Assembly: GCA_903904515.1 (NCBI GenBank) | Contig: CAIVCR010000073.1 | Location: 1 to 64,000, forward strand | Source: an uncultured Bacteroidia bacterium | Lineage (GTDB): Bacteria > Bacteroidota > Bacteroidia > Bacteroidales > Prolixibacteraceae | Direction of reading: 5' to 3' | Length of the DNA: 64,000 nucleotides | Part shown: positions 36,171 to 44,616 of the stretch, piece by piece | Numbering within the stretch: position 1 is the first letter of the stretch | Layout of the letters: every line of letters begins with the position of its first letter | Notes under the pieces: model-generated | What the model was told of the DNA's origin: nothing | Seen by the model: the letters and a program-made list of their open reading frames with translations, nothing else | Database searches by the model: none | Made by a program: the position numbers and the translations under genes

Positions 36171-36308
36171 TTATGGTTTGAATTTCTTCTATAAACATTT
36201 GACCTCGCTGAGGTCAGAAAAATTAGTATTCGTAATGACCATGTCATTCAATTACATGACCTTTCCAAACTCATAACTCATCACTTATATTTCATAACTA
36301 ATTTCAGA
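36171..36308. repeat. nuoC-nuoD spacer with hairpin and heptad array
   Basis: From 36268 to 36302 the plus strand has five 7-bp units (AACTCAT, AACTCAT, CACTTAT, ATTTCAT, AACTAAT), the same family as the right arm of the nuoJ-nuoK element. Nearer nuoD are TGACCT-CGCTG-AGGTCA and GTCAT...ATGAC hairpins. No ORF is present. Confidence 0.6.
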
Positions 36309-36818
36309 TCACCGCCCAAACATGCTGTTATCCTTATCCTCGCGTGTCTGATCTTCAAGAGGAAACTCCTTCCGCAACGGGAAATCGGTCATTTCGTCGA
36401 CATTTAAAATTCGTTTAAGGTTCGGATGCCCTTCGAACAGTATACCAAAAAAATCGTATGTTTCGCGCTCCTGCCAATTAGCAGAAGGCCATATCGTAGT
36501 TATTGTGGGAATCCGCGGATCCGAAATAGCAGTCGTTGTTTTGATTCTGATTCTATGATTATTGACAAAACTATGAAGATGATACACAACGCCAAGTAAC
36601 TCCTTTTCGGGATAATGCATCCCACACAGGGTAGTCAGAAAGTTATACTGCAACTCTTTCTCATCACGAAGATAAAGCATCACCTGCTGAATAACCTCCT
36701 TGTTAATGGTGATGCAAAGCATATCACCCATAATTTCATGAAGATCAATGGATCCGTTAAAATTATCGCTCAATTTTGTAACAACTAACTGGTCTCTTTC
36801 TGGTTTGATCTGGAACAC
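36309..36818 (-). CDS. nuoC: NADH-quinone oxidoreductase subunit C (30-kDa homologue)
   Basis: 169 residues. The family motif WPSANWQERETYDFFGILFEGHPNLKRIL near the C-terminus, then FPLRKEFPLED, is diagnostic. It stands alone rather than fused to NuoD. Confidence 0.95.
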   Translation of the reverse strand: MFQIKPERDQLVVTKLSDNFNGSIDLHEIMGDMLCITINKEVIQQVMLYLRDEKELQYNFLTTLCGMHYPEKELLGVVYHLHSFVNNHRIRIKTTTAISDPRIPTITTIWPSANWQERETYDFFGILFEGHPNLKRILNVDEMTDFPLRKEFPLEDQTREDKDNSMFGR

Positions 36819-36884
36819 AAAAATATTTTTTAAAGTACTTAAATTATTTAAATCCGCAGTTTAACGACTGGAAGAATAAGACTT

Positions 36885-37454
36885 TTATTCGATATTATAT
36901 TCATCCATCAAGTCCTGATACTCCTTGGAGTTCCTTCTTCTTAACGATTCGTTTCCAACCAGTTCCTGTATTTTAATGATCCCGTCAATAATCTGTTCCG
37001 GACGAGGAGGGCACCCTGGCACATAGACATCAACCGGGATTATCCGGTCAATTCCCTGCAAGACACTGTACGTATCAAAAATACCTCCGCTTGAAGCGCA
37101 GGCACCAACTGCAATTACCCATTTAGGTTCTGCCATTTGAATATAGACCTCACGCAGTACAGGACCCATTTTTTTTGCCACAGTTCCCATCACCATCAGC
37201 AGGTCGCTCTGGCGGGGTGAAAAGCTTAATCTCTCAGATCCAAAGCGGGCAAGATCATAATGAGATCCCATCGTGGCCATGAATTCAATTCCACAGCAGG
37301 ATGTGGCAAAGGGTAATGGCCATAGTGAATTTTTCCGGGCCAGACCAACGGCTTTTTCCATCGAGGTTGCAAAGAACCCCTGTCCGGAGATCCCCTCAGG
37401 AGTCTCGGCCAATGTGGGAGCCATGATTATTTTATCTTTATCGAACATGAACAA
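36885..37454 (-). CDS. nuoB: NADH-quinone oxidoreductase subunit B (cluster N2)
   Basis: 189 residues. The N2 ligands are Cys 53 and Cys 54 (TSCCGIEF), Cys 119 (GACASSGG) and Cys 148 (PGCPPRPE). It hands electrons to quinone at the NuoB/D/H interface. Confidence 0.97.
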   Translation of the reverse strand: MFMFDKDKIIMAPTLAETPEGISGQGFFATSMEKAVGLARKNSLWPLPFATSCCGIEFMATMGSHYDLARFGSERLSFSPRQSDLLMVMGTVAKKMGPVLREVYIQMAEPKWVIAVGACASSGGIFDTYSVLQGIDRIIPVDVYVPGCPPRPEQIIDGIIKIQELVGNESLRRRNSKEYQDLMDEYNIE

Positions 37455-37470
37455 AAAATTTCAGCGAGCA

Positions 37471-37833
37471 TTAACGCTTATCCCATTTTAAAGCGCCCTT
37501 GAGAATAATATAAATAAAACCGATAAGAACAAGGATCATAAATAAAAACATATCCAGAAAGCCATCTTTTCCTAAGGATTTGAAATTCACCGCCCAGGGA
37601 TACATAAAGATAACTTCGACATCAAAAAGCACAAAGAGAATTGCGATCAGAAAGTATTTAACTGAAAACGGACTTCTGGCATTACCCAATCCTTCAATTC
37701 CACATTCAAAATTCTCAAGTTTGGCACGTGAATACCTCTTGGGCCCGAGAAAATGGGTAGCTACCATGGTGGTAATCACAAAACCTAGTACAATCAATGT
37801 CTGAATTAATACGGGGATATAATCTTGTGGCAT
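37471..37833 (-). CDS. nuoA: NADH-quinone oxidoreductase subunit A
   Basis: 120 residues, three membrane helices. The loop KLENFECGIEGLGNARSPFSVKYFLIAILFVLFDVEVIFMYPWA is diagnostic. It is the first gene of the operon; no clear -7/-33 promoter was identified in the 154 bp upstream. Confidence 0.96.
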   Translation of the reverse strand: MPQDYIPVLIQTLIVLGFVITTMVATHFLGPKRYSRAKLENFECGIEGLGNARSPFSVKYFLIAILFVLFDVEVIFMYPWAVNFKSLGKDGFLDMFLFMILVLIGFIYIILKGALKWDKR

Positions 37834-37987
37834 CTTAGCTTTAACTGCGTTTCTAATTATTAATCTACTTACATTCCATTAAACAAGGAATATTTCATTT
37901 TGTTCGTAAAATTATAAAAAAAGCAGCAGCGCCAAACAGAATCGGGTAAAACTATCTTCACCATAGCGAAGAATACACAAATTCGGT

Positions 37988-39076
37988 TTATAGCCCGGAA
38001 TGACCTGTAGAAAGAACATTCTTCTCCGAAATTCGCAAAATAAAGGAAGGGATACTGGCAAAAATAAATCCTAAGGTCAGCAGCACAATAAATAAAATAC
38101 CATTCCCCAGCAAATCAATTAAATGATAAGCTAAAAAAATAAATAATCCATTGGCAGAAATAATTATCAGAGAGGCTTTAAAATGATTATTTGTTAACCG
38201 AAGCACCTGGTGATGAATATGATTCATGTCAGGAGAAAAGGGTGATTTCCTGAGTCCTATCCGAATTACTGAGACTCTGATTGTATCAACCACCGGCAAA
38301 ATCATAATTGCAAGTGATAGTGCCGGCAATCCATGCACGGGGAAATTGGAAACGGGAAAGAATTCATTAAAATGAATAGTTAAAACCGCAACTATTATCC
38401 CGATTATCAAAGACCCGGTATCACCTAAAAATATTTTATTGGTCACTCCAAAAACATTGTAAAGAAAAAATGCGCTTAAACTTCCGGCTAAACTAAAACA
38501 GGTTAACGCGTAGATCGTGTCACCGTTATCTAAAAACCAAACCCCGTAAACCATTGAAATAAGTATTCCGGTCCCAGCTGCTAAGCCATCAATTCCATCA
38601 ATAAGGTTGAATGCATTAATAATCCCAATAATGGCAACAACTGACAGGATAATCCCAGGGAGGTATCCAATCTGATGTATCCCAATTATGCCATGAAAAT
38701 CTGTAAGTCTATAATTTCCAACTACAACCAGGTAAATTGCCATGGGAAGCTCCAGGAGCAATTTCCGTCGTGCTGTAGAACCCAAAATATCATCATTGAG
38801 TCCAATAATAAACATAATTATTACTGCAGCCAACAAATATTTTAGTTCATCGATTGAATAACTGCCAGAGGCAAAAATCAAACTAATCATAAATCCGGCA
38901 AGAATTGCGATCCCTCCTAAAGTTGGAATAACGGTCTTAGCTGCAGTCCGCTGGTTTGGGACAGCAAACAAATTCTTAACCTGTGCCGCCTTAATTATAA
39001 ATGGTATACTAAAATATACATTTACAAAACTTATTGTCAGGCTCAAAAAAATATTTACCGCAATCGGGATATCCAT
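37988..39076 (-). CDS. undecaprenyl-phosphate sugar-1-phosphate transferase (WecA/TagO/MraY family)
   Basis: 362 residues with about 11 membrane helices. The family's catalytic motifs are present: Asp 95/Asp 96 (GLNDDILG), NAFNLIDGIDGLA at 154-166, FLGDTGSL with Asp 219, and the loop His motif HIHHQ at 286-290. It attaches a first sugar-1-phosphate (such as GlcNAc-1-P) to the lipid carrier for O-antigen, capsule or teichoic-acid-like glycans. HIHH and the lack of MraY-specific signatures favour the WecA/TagO side over MraY. It is monocistronic here. Confidence 0.9.
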   Translation of the reverse strand: MDIPIAVNIFLSLTISFVNVYFSIPFIIKAAQVKNLFAVPNQRTAAKTVIPTLGGIAILAGFMISLIFASGSYSIDELKYLLAAVIIMFIIGLNDDILGSTARRKLLLELPMAIYLVVVGNYRLTDFHGIIGIHQIGYLPGIILSVVAIIGIINAFNLIDGIDGLAAGTGILISMVYGVWFLDNGDTIYALTCFSLAGSLSAFFLYNVFGVTNKIFLGDTGSLIIGIIVAVLTIHFNEFFPVSNFPVHGLPALSLAIMILPVVDTIRVSVIRIGLRKSPFSPDMNHIHHQVLRLTNNHFKASLIIISANGLFIFLAYHLIDLLGNGILFIVLLTLGFIFASIPSFILRISEKNVLSTGHSGL

Positions 39077-39237
39077 ACTTTATTAAAATTAATAAGTTAA
39101 CGCCCTGTGAACTAAAAATGTTTTAAAAAAAATCATTGTCGGGTGGAATAGCCTGAGGATAAAAGATATTGGGTGAAATTTGGATCAAAATAAATTGATC
39201 GGAGAATCAACCTCGACACACCTAAATTAAAATTGAT

Positions 39238-39245
39238 TATATTTG
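39238..39245 (+). promoter_or_regulatory. candidate -7 box (TATATTTG) for the sigma/anti-sigma genes
   Basis: Matches TAnnTTTG and lies 48 bp before the ATG at 39293. This supports using that ATG rather than the TTG at 39233, which would fall within the promoter. Confidence 0.4.
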
Positions 39246-39292
39246 CGCTAATCGAAACTGACTTAAACGACCAAATCAGATCTCTCTCTAAA

Positions 39293-39883
39293 ATGAATGG
39301 TGACCCAGAGTTATTACAGGAGATACGGCAGGGCAATGAGGAGTCATTTGCCAAAGCATTCGACCGTTTCTACCCCTCTCTTTGCTATTACGCTGACAAA
39401 TTCATCCACGATCTGGACGAATCGCGGTCGCTTGTGCAACAGGTATTTGTCGATCTTTGGATAAAGCGAAATAAACTGGTTATTCAGCAGTCTTTAAAAA
39501 GTTACCTTTTTAAATCTGTTCAGAACAGTGCACTTGACTACCTCAAACATAAGCTGGTTGAAACCAAATACCTCAAAGAGAACCAACCCGAGATAGCCAC
39601 TTTTGACCGTGACTTAATCGAAGAAGCAGAGCTCAATGCACGAATCAATGCCGCCATAGAGGAGCTGCCGGAAAAATGTCGCGAGATCTTTCTCCTGTGC
39701 CGGTTCGAGGAACTTCGTTATACCGAAATTGCACTGCGGCTCGGGATATCTGTTAAAACAGTGGAGATGCAAATGGGCATTGCGATAAAAAAATTAAAAC
39801 ATAAACTATCAACCGGTCAGCATATTCAGGTGTTACTGTATCTTTTTTCAAAAAATAATACCCGGGCTTTACAGGGAAAGTAA
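39293..39883 (+). CDS. ECF-type RNA polymerase sigma-70 factor (FecI-like)
   Basis: 196 residues from the ATG at 39293. Region 2 (FDRFYPSLCYYADKFI...QQVFVDLWIKR) and region 4 (IEELPEKCREIFLLCRFEELRYTEIALRLGISVKTVEMQMGIAIKKLK) are clear. It is followed after 46 bp by the FecR-type anti-sigma gene and then by susC/susD, the usual trans-envelope signalling layout in which the SusC STN domain senses substrate and frees the sigma factor to transcribe the locus. Confidence 0.93.
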   Translation: MNGDPELLQEIRQGNEESFAKAFDRFYPSLCYYADKFIHDLDESRSLVQQVFVDLWIKRNKLVIQQSLKSYLFKSVQNSALDYLKHKLVETKYLKENQPEIATFDRDLIEEAELNARINAAIEELPEKCREIFLLCRFEELRYTEIALRLGISVKTVEMQMGIAIKKLKHKLSTGQHIQVLLYLFSKNNTRALQGK

Positions 39884-39929
39884 AGAGTTTGTCGTCTTAG
39901 GTGCATGACAACCTATAAGGATAAGCCAA

Positions 39930-40928
39930 ATGGATCCGCAAATTAATGATATTGACCTGCAAATAGCCGCTTTTCTCTCCGGAAACAGTACACCTTCCGA
40001 GATAGAGGCACTTCACCATTGGCAGAACCTTTCGGCTGAAAACAAAAAAGCGTTTGAGGAGGCACTGAAAGTTTGGGAAAACTGCCCTGAACCACTTGCA
40101 ATTGCAAAAATTGAGCACGATATACTGGCCGTTAAGGGGGCTATAATTACTGAAGCTGCCTCACAGCAGAAGCGTGACCGGATTTTTATTCACTTCCTGC
40201 GTATTGCAGCTATTCTTATTGGACCTGTGATGCTCGCAGTGGGTTGGTATATCGGTAACAACCACGTCTCAACAAAACCATTAACCTGGAATTCAGTCAC
40301 TGCACCCCGCAAACACATTGCCATCTGCACCATGTCGGATGGCACTGAAATTTGGCTCAATGCAGGATCAACCTTAAGCTATCCCACAGACGACCTTTCG
40401 GATAAACGGGAAGTTAAACTTAGCGGAGAGGGATACTTTAAGGTTTCAAAAAATGCAGCAAAACCATTCTTAGTAATAACTCCCAATGCAACTGTGAAGG
40501 TTTTGGGGACCTCATTTAATGTGAAGGCCTATCCTGAAGAGCAGCTCCTTACAACTACCCTTGAAGAGGGATCTGTCGAGCTTACCGCACCAAAAACCGG
40601 AAACACCTCCTTCAAATTACAACCGGGAGAACAGGCCGTTTATAATCTTGTCGAAGGCAAAATTTCAATTAATAAGGTCGATGCAACCCGTTACAGTGCC
40701 TGGAGAAGTGAAAAATTCCTGTTCAAAGATGCCGATTTAAAAACCATTATCACCGAACTGGAACGACTATATGATATAAAAATTCATATCAAGAACCCTG
40801 CTTTGGAGAAACTTCGGTTCCGCGGGATGTTCAGTTATGATCAGGATCTGCTCGATGCTTTCGAAACACTCAAGAGAAGTGTTAAACTTAACTATACGAT
40901 AAAAGACCGCGAAGTGTGGCTGGAATAA
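39930..40928 (+). CDS. FecR-type anti-sigma factor
   Basis: 332 residues. A cytoplasmic N-terminal part (1-86) binds the sigma factor; one membrane helix follows at about 87-109; then a periplasmic FecR domain (about 125-225) and a DUF4974-like C-terminal domain (about 255-330) that contacts the SusC signalling domain. Motif GTSFNVKAYPEE and the RFRGMFSYDQDLLDAFETL tail are typical. Confidence 0.93.
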   Translation: MDPQINDIDLQIAAFLSGNSTPSEIEALHHWQNLSAENKKAFEEALKVWENCPEPLAIAKIEHDILAVKGAIITEAASQQKRDRIFIHFLRIAAILIGPVMLAVGWYIGNNHVSTKPLTWNSVTAPRKHIAICTMSDGTEIWLNAGSTLSYPTDDLSDKREVKLSGEGYFKVSKNAAKPFLVITPNATVKVLGTSFNVKAYPEEQLLTTTLEEGSVELTAPKTGNTSFKLQPGEQAVYNLVEGKISINKVDATRYSAWRSEKFLFKDADLKTIITELERLYDIKIHIKNPALEKLRFRGMFSYDQDLLDAFETLKRSVKLNYTIKDREVWLE

Positions 40929-40980
40929 AGGCTTTCGTAAAATTTATATAATTATTTTACTGTTTGTCAGAGAATTAATT

Positions 40981-41026
40981 TGTAACACCTGTGTAACTAA
41001 TGTGTAACATTCTAACTGTATTTTTG
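40981..41026 (+). promoter_or_regulatory. putative susC promoter: three TGTAAC repeats at 11-bp period and TATTTTTG
   Basis: TGTAAC occurs at 40981, 40992 and 41003, exactly 11 bp apart, i.e. on one face of the helix. A TATTTTTG (TAnnTTTG match) follows at 41019-41026, about 200 bp before the susC ATG. The array is a candidate ECF sigma or activator site; which one is inference. Confidence 0.45.
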
Positions 41027-41223
41027 CCATTTACTAAATTGTTAAATTATAAATATAAACCTTAACAAACTTAAAATACCACAGAGGCCTATGAGAAGAT
41101 GAATCAGGATGCGAAGTTCGGAAAAAAACAACGGAAATAGTCTCACCTATTCCCGTTGCAGAAAAACGCCCTAGGGGGCGAAAAACGATAAATCATTTTA
41201 TTTAATTAAAAACATTCAAAAGT
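41027..41223 (+). other. susC leader with two hairpins
   Basis: In the presumed 5' leader, AACGGAAATAG (41130-41140) pairs with CTATTCCCGTT (41147-41157) with one mismatch, and CGCCC-TAGG-GGGCG forms a second stem (41167-41180). They could modulate susC expression; no known leader family was recognised. Confidence 0.4.
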
Positions 41224-44200
41224 ATGAAAAAAAAACCCAATCTGAACAGGGGGCGAGAGCTCCTGTTTAAAAAAATGTCTCGAATTATGAAACTATTTCT
41301 AGCTATTTTGGTGATCACAATCACACAGGCGACGGCAAGTGTTTATTCACAGACTGCCCGTTTGAACCTGAAAATGGAGAATGCGACCATTGCCGAGGTT
41401 TTTGATGCCGTTGAAAAGCAATCTGAATTCTTCTTTTTTTATAACAAAGGGCAGATCAACGATGAGAAGAAAGTCTCTGTTGATCTGGAGAACAGCAAAA
41501 TTGATGAGGTTCTCGCAACTGTATTCGGGAAAGACGCTGTGAGTTACGAAATAATCGGAAAGAATATTATCGTTAAATCCTCAGACCTGACCAATACAGA
41601 GCCTGCACAACAAAATGCACAAAAGATTAGCGGTAAAGTTACCGATCAGGCAGGCTCAGCCCTTCCCGGGGTGACCGTTGTAGTTAAAGGGACGACTGTT
41701 GGGATAACCACCGATGCAGAGGGAAAATATAATTTAACAGTTCCTTCTGAGGCTAAAGTTCTGGTTTTTTCCTTTATCGGCATGAAAAGCCAGGAGGTTA
41801 CTATCCAGGGCAAAACCACGCTGAATGTTACGCTTAATCAGGAAACTATTGGCCTTGAAGAGGTTGTAGCTATTGGTTACGGAACAACAAAGAAGCAGGA
41901 CTTATCAGCTGCCGTTGCAGTTGTTCAGAACATCGACAGGCTCAAAGAGACGCCTCAGTTGAGTGTTGCCAGTATGATTCAGGGGCACGTACCCGGTGTT
42001 ACAGTTGTAAACCAGGGAGGCCAGCCGGGTGCTGGTCCTGCAGTTACGATTCGCGGAACAGGTTCCAAGACCGAGAGTGTATTGTATGTAGTAAATGGTG
42101 TACCGGATGCTCCGTTCAATCCTGAGGATGTTGAATCAATCACGATTCTTAAGGATGCTGCATCTGCAGCTATTTATGGAGCTCATGCCGGATCAGCAGG
42201 TGTTATCCTGATTACCACCCGTCAGTCAAAAGAGGGTAAACCTTCCATTGAATACAACGGTTTCTATGGTGTAAGGTCTGCCTGGAAATTACCACAATCG
42301 CTCACAGCCACCGATGAAGCCAAGGTATCTAACCTGGCTTATACCAATGCCGGACAGACTCCGCTCTCAGGCTGGGATATTACCAAAAATCCGAATGATC
42401 AGGTTACCCGCACAAACTGGATCAGTACCGTATTCAGAACTGCAGCGGTTCAACGTCATACAGTTACCGTAAACGGTGGTACCGATAAGTTGAGCACCAT
42501 GTTTCAGGCCAAGTATGAAAAGGAAGATGGGACATTGGTAAATACTTACAGTCAGAATATTACGTTACGGTTCAATTCCAGTTACCAAATCAATAAGTAC
42601 CTTAAATTCAAGGAAGACCTTTTCTGGGTTAATAATGACAACCGCGGTACAGATACGCAAAGCGGTTATACAGGAACGATTCTTTCAGCCATATATATGC
42701 CCCGGTCTGCCACCCCTTACTACGCCAACGGCACATTCGGAGGAGTAGGACCAGTTGATTCTCAATATCTTGGAATACATGGCGACGTGGTAAACCCACT
42801 TGCTTCACTGCTCAGAAACCAGAGTTTTGTTCGTAACAGCAATCTGCTGTCATCATCCGAATTACACCTTACGGATATCGTTAAGGGTTTGGAAATCACT
42901 TCCAGGTTCTCTTATAAAGGATTTAATTCATTCTACAAGAATTTCAATTACCTGCGCCCTGAACCCGGGAAACCAAATAATCAAAACAGCCTCGACTACA
43001 ATACTGGTCGGGATTATCATTGGGTTTGGGAGAATACGATCAATTACAACCGCGTATTTAACAAACACAATCTTGGACTGATGGCTTCAACAACTTCGAA
43101 GGAAGACGCAAGCAGAAGTTTCGGACTTACTGCACGTGATTTTGTGAATGAAGCTGCCTGGGCTCAATTTCTGGTAAATGCACAGACTTTTTCTTCAGAT
43201 CGTCCCTGGGATGGTGAGTATAAAGACAGGAATCTTTCGTATGTTGGTCGTGCTTCCTACAGTTATGCCGACAGATATTTTGCCACTGCCAGTTATCGTC
43301 GGGATATAGCCGGACGACTTGCAGTAGGTAACCGTGCCAAAGATTATCCCGGATTAACAGGGGCCTGGAAAGTAACTTCCGAGCCATGGTTTAATGTTCC
43401 CCTGATCAATCTTTTAAAAGTCCGTGCAAGCTGGGGTAAGATCGGAAATCTTGGCTCCATCGGAATGTATTATGGATATCCTGCCTTATCCGGGGACTAC
43501 ACCTATCAGATAGGCTCTGGAGCACCGTATTCGCCTGCAGCCTACGTTGCGAGTGCTTATAATGCTAAACTTTCCTGGGAAACCACACAGCAGACAGACT
43601 TCGGAGTTGACGTGTTAATGCTCAAAAAGAAATTGAATATTACCGCTGACTATTTTATGAAGAAAACATTTGACCTGATCAAACAGCAGGATACCAAATG
43701 GACAGCAACTTACGGTGTGGGAGCTCCACTGATTAATGAAGGTGAAATTTCGAATAAGGGATTTGAATTTGCCGCAGACTGGACAGATAAAGCCGGCCAG
43801 TTTAATTACAATGTTGGTTTAAACTTTGCCACATTGAAAAATGAAGTGACCTATATTGATGCAAATCCTACATCCTATTGGGCACATGGCGATTCATGGA
43901 GAGGAATCCTGGCTCCATTCCGGTCAACTGTTGGTCAACCTTACTATTCCTACTGGCTGAACCAAACTGCAGGGATATTTAAATCTGCCGCCGAAGTTGC
44001 CGCATATACCAAAGATGGAAAACTTATCCAGCCCAATGCCAAGGCAGGAGATCTTAAATTTGTGGATAAAAATGGTGACGGCAAAATAGATGATTCCGAC
44101 CGTGTTTATATGGGTAATGCCTTCCCTAAATTTACCTATGGATTTACTGCCAATATCAACTGGAAAAACTGGGATTTAAGTCTTTTCTTCCAGGGGGTTA

Positions 44201-44598
44201 GCGGAGTTAAACTGTTCAATGCATTTAAAGAATCAACCCTTAATGCTTCCGAACAGGGTTACAACCGTTGGGACAAAATTCTAACTGCATGGTCCCCTTC
44301 CAACACCGGATCTTCAATTCCACAAATCAGTGCCAGCGATGCCAACAAAAACTTTGGAACTCCGTCGGACTGGTATCTCGAAAACGGTGATTACCTCCGT
44401 TTAAAGAACTTATTGATCGGATACACGTTCAAAAAGACCCCATGGAACGGTTCGCTCAGGTTGTATTTCAGTGGACAGAACCTGCTGACATTCACTAAAT
44501 ATTCCGGTATGGACCCCGAAGTAGGTGGTTATGGACTTGATGGAGGTCAATATCCGGTTTCAAGAGTATACTCCTTCGGTGCTAAACTTAATTTCTAA
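41224..44598 (+). CDS. susC-like: SusC/RagA family TonB-linked outer-membrane transporter with STN domain
   Basis: 1124 residues. Signal segment about 21-42; a secretin/TonB short N-terminal (STN) signalling domain at 47-117; a carboxypeptidase-regulatory-like domain at 135-205 (ISGKVTDQAGSALPGVTVVVKGT); EEVVAIGYGT at 212-221; the plug (PGVTVVNQGGQPG...VYVVNGVP...ILKDAASAAIYGAHA) to about 335; then the beta barrel ending in Phe. It imports oligosaccharides using TonB energy together with the SusD encoded next. The STN domain makes it the sensor for the FecI/FecR pair upstream. Confidence 0.97.
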   Translation: MKKKPNLNRGRELLFKKMSRIMKLFLAILVITITQATASVYSQTARLNLKMENATIAEVFDAVEKQSEFFFFYNKGQINDEKKVSVDLENSKIDEVLATVFGKDAVSYEIIGKNIIVKSSDLTNTEPAQQNAQKISGKVTDQAGSALPGVTVVVKGTTVGITTDAEGKYNLTVPSEAKVLVFSFIGMKSQEVTIQGKTTLNVTLNQETIGLEEVVAIGYGTTKKQDLSAAVAVVQNIDRLKETPQLSVASMIQGHVPGVTVVNQGGQPGAGPAVTIRGTGSKTESVLYVVNGVPDAPFNPEDVESITILKDAASAAIYGAHAGSAGVILITTRQSKEGKPSIEYNGFYGVRSAWKLPQSLTATDEAKVSNLAYTNAGQTPLSGWDITKNPNDQVTRTNWISTVFRTAAVQRHTVTVNGGTDKLSTMFQAKYEKEDGTLVNTYSQNITLRFNSSYQINKYLKFKEDLFWVNNDNRGTDTQSGYTGTILSAIYMPRSATPYYANGTFGGVGPVDSQYLGIHGDVVNPLASLLRNQSFVRNSNLLSSSELHLTDIVKGLEITSRFSYKGFNSFYKNFNYLRPEPGKPNNQNSLDYNTGRDYHWVWENTINYNRVFNKHNLGLMASTTSKEDASRSFGLTARDFVNEAAWAQFLVNAQTFSSDRPWDGEYKDRNLSYVGRASYSYADRYFATASYRRDIAGRLAVGNRAKDYPGLTGAWKVTSEPWFNVPLINLLKVRASWGKIGNLGSIGMYYGYPALSGDYTYQIGSGAPYSPAAYVASAYNAKLSWETTQQTDFGVDVLMLKKKLNITADYFMKKTFDLIKQQDTKWTATYGVGAPLINEGEISNKGFEFAADWTDKAGQFNYNVGLNFATLKNEVTYIDANPTSYWAHGDSWRGILAPFRSTVGQPYYSYWLNQTAGIFKSAAEVAAYTKDGKLIQPNAKAGDLKFVDKNGDGKIDDSDRVYMGNAFPKFTYGFTANINWKNWDLSLFFQGVSGVKLFNAFKESTLNASEQGYNRWDKILTAWSPSNTGSSIPQISASDANKNFGTPSDWYLENGDYLRLKNLLIGYTFKKTPWNGSLRLYFSGQNLLTFTKYSGMDPEVGGYGLDGGQYPVSRVYSFGAKLNF

Positions 44599-44616
44599 TT
44601 CTAAAAAATCAGAAAA

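Noticed and set aside
39233-39292. TTG start adding 20 residues to the ECF sigma factor
   Set aside because: The extension overlaps the best promoter match and is not part of region 2; the ATG at 39293 gives a normal-length protein.
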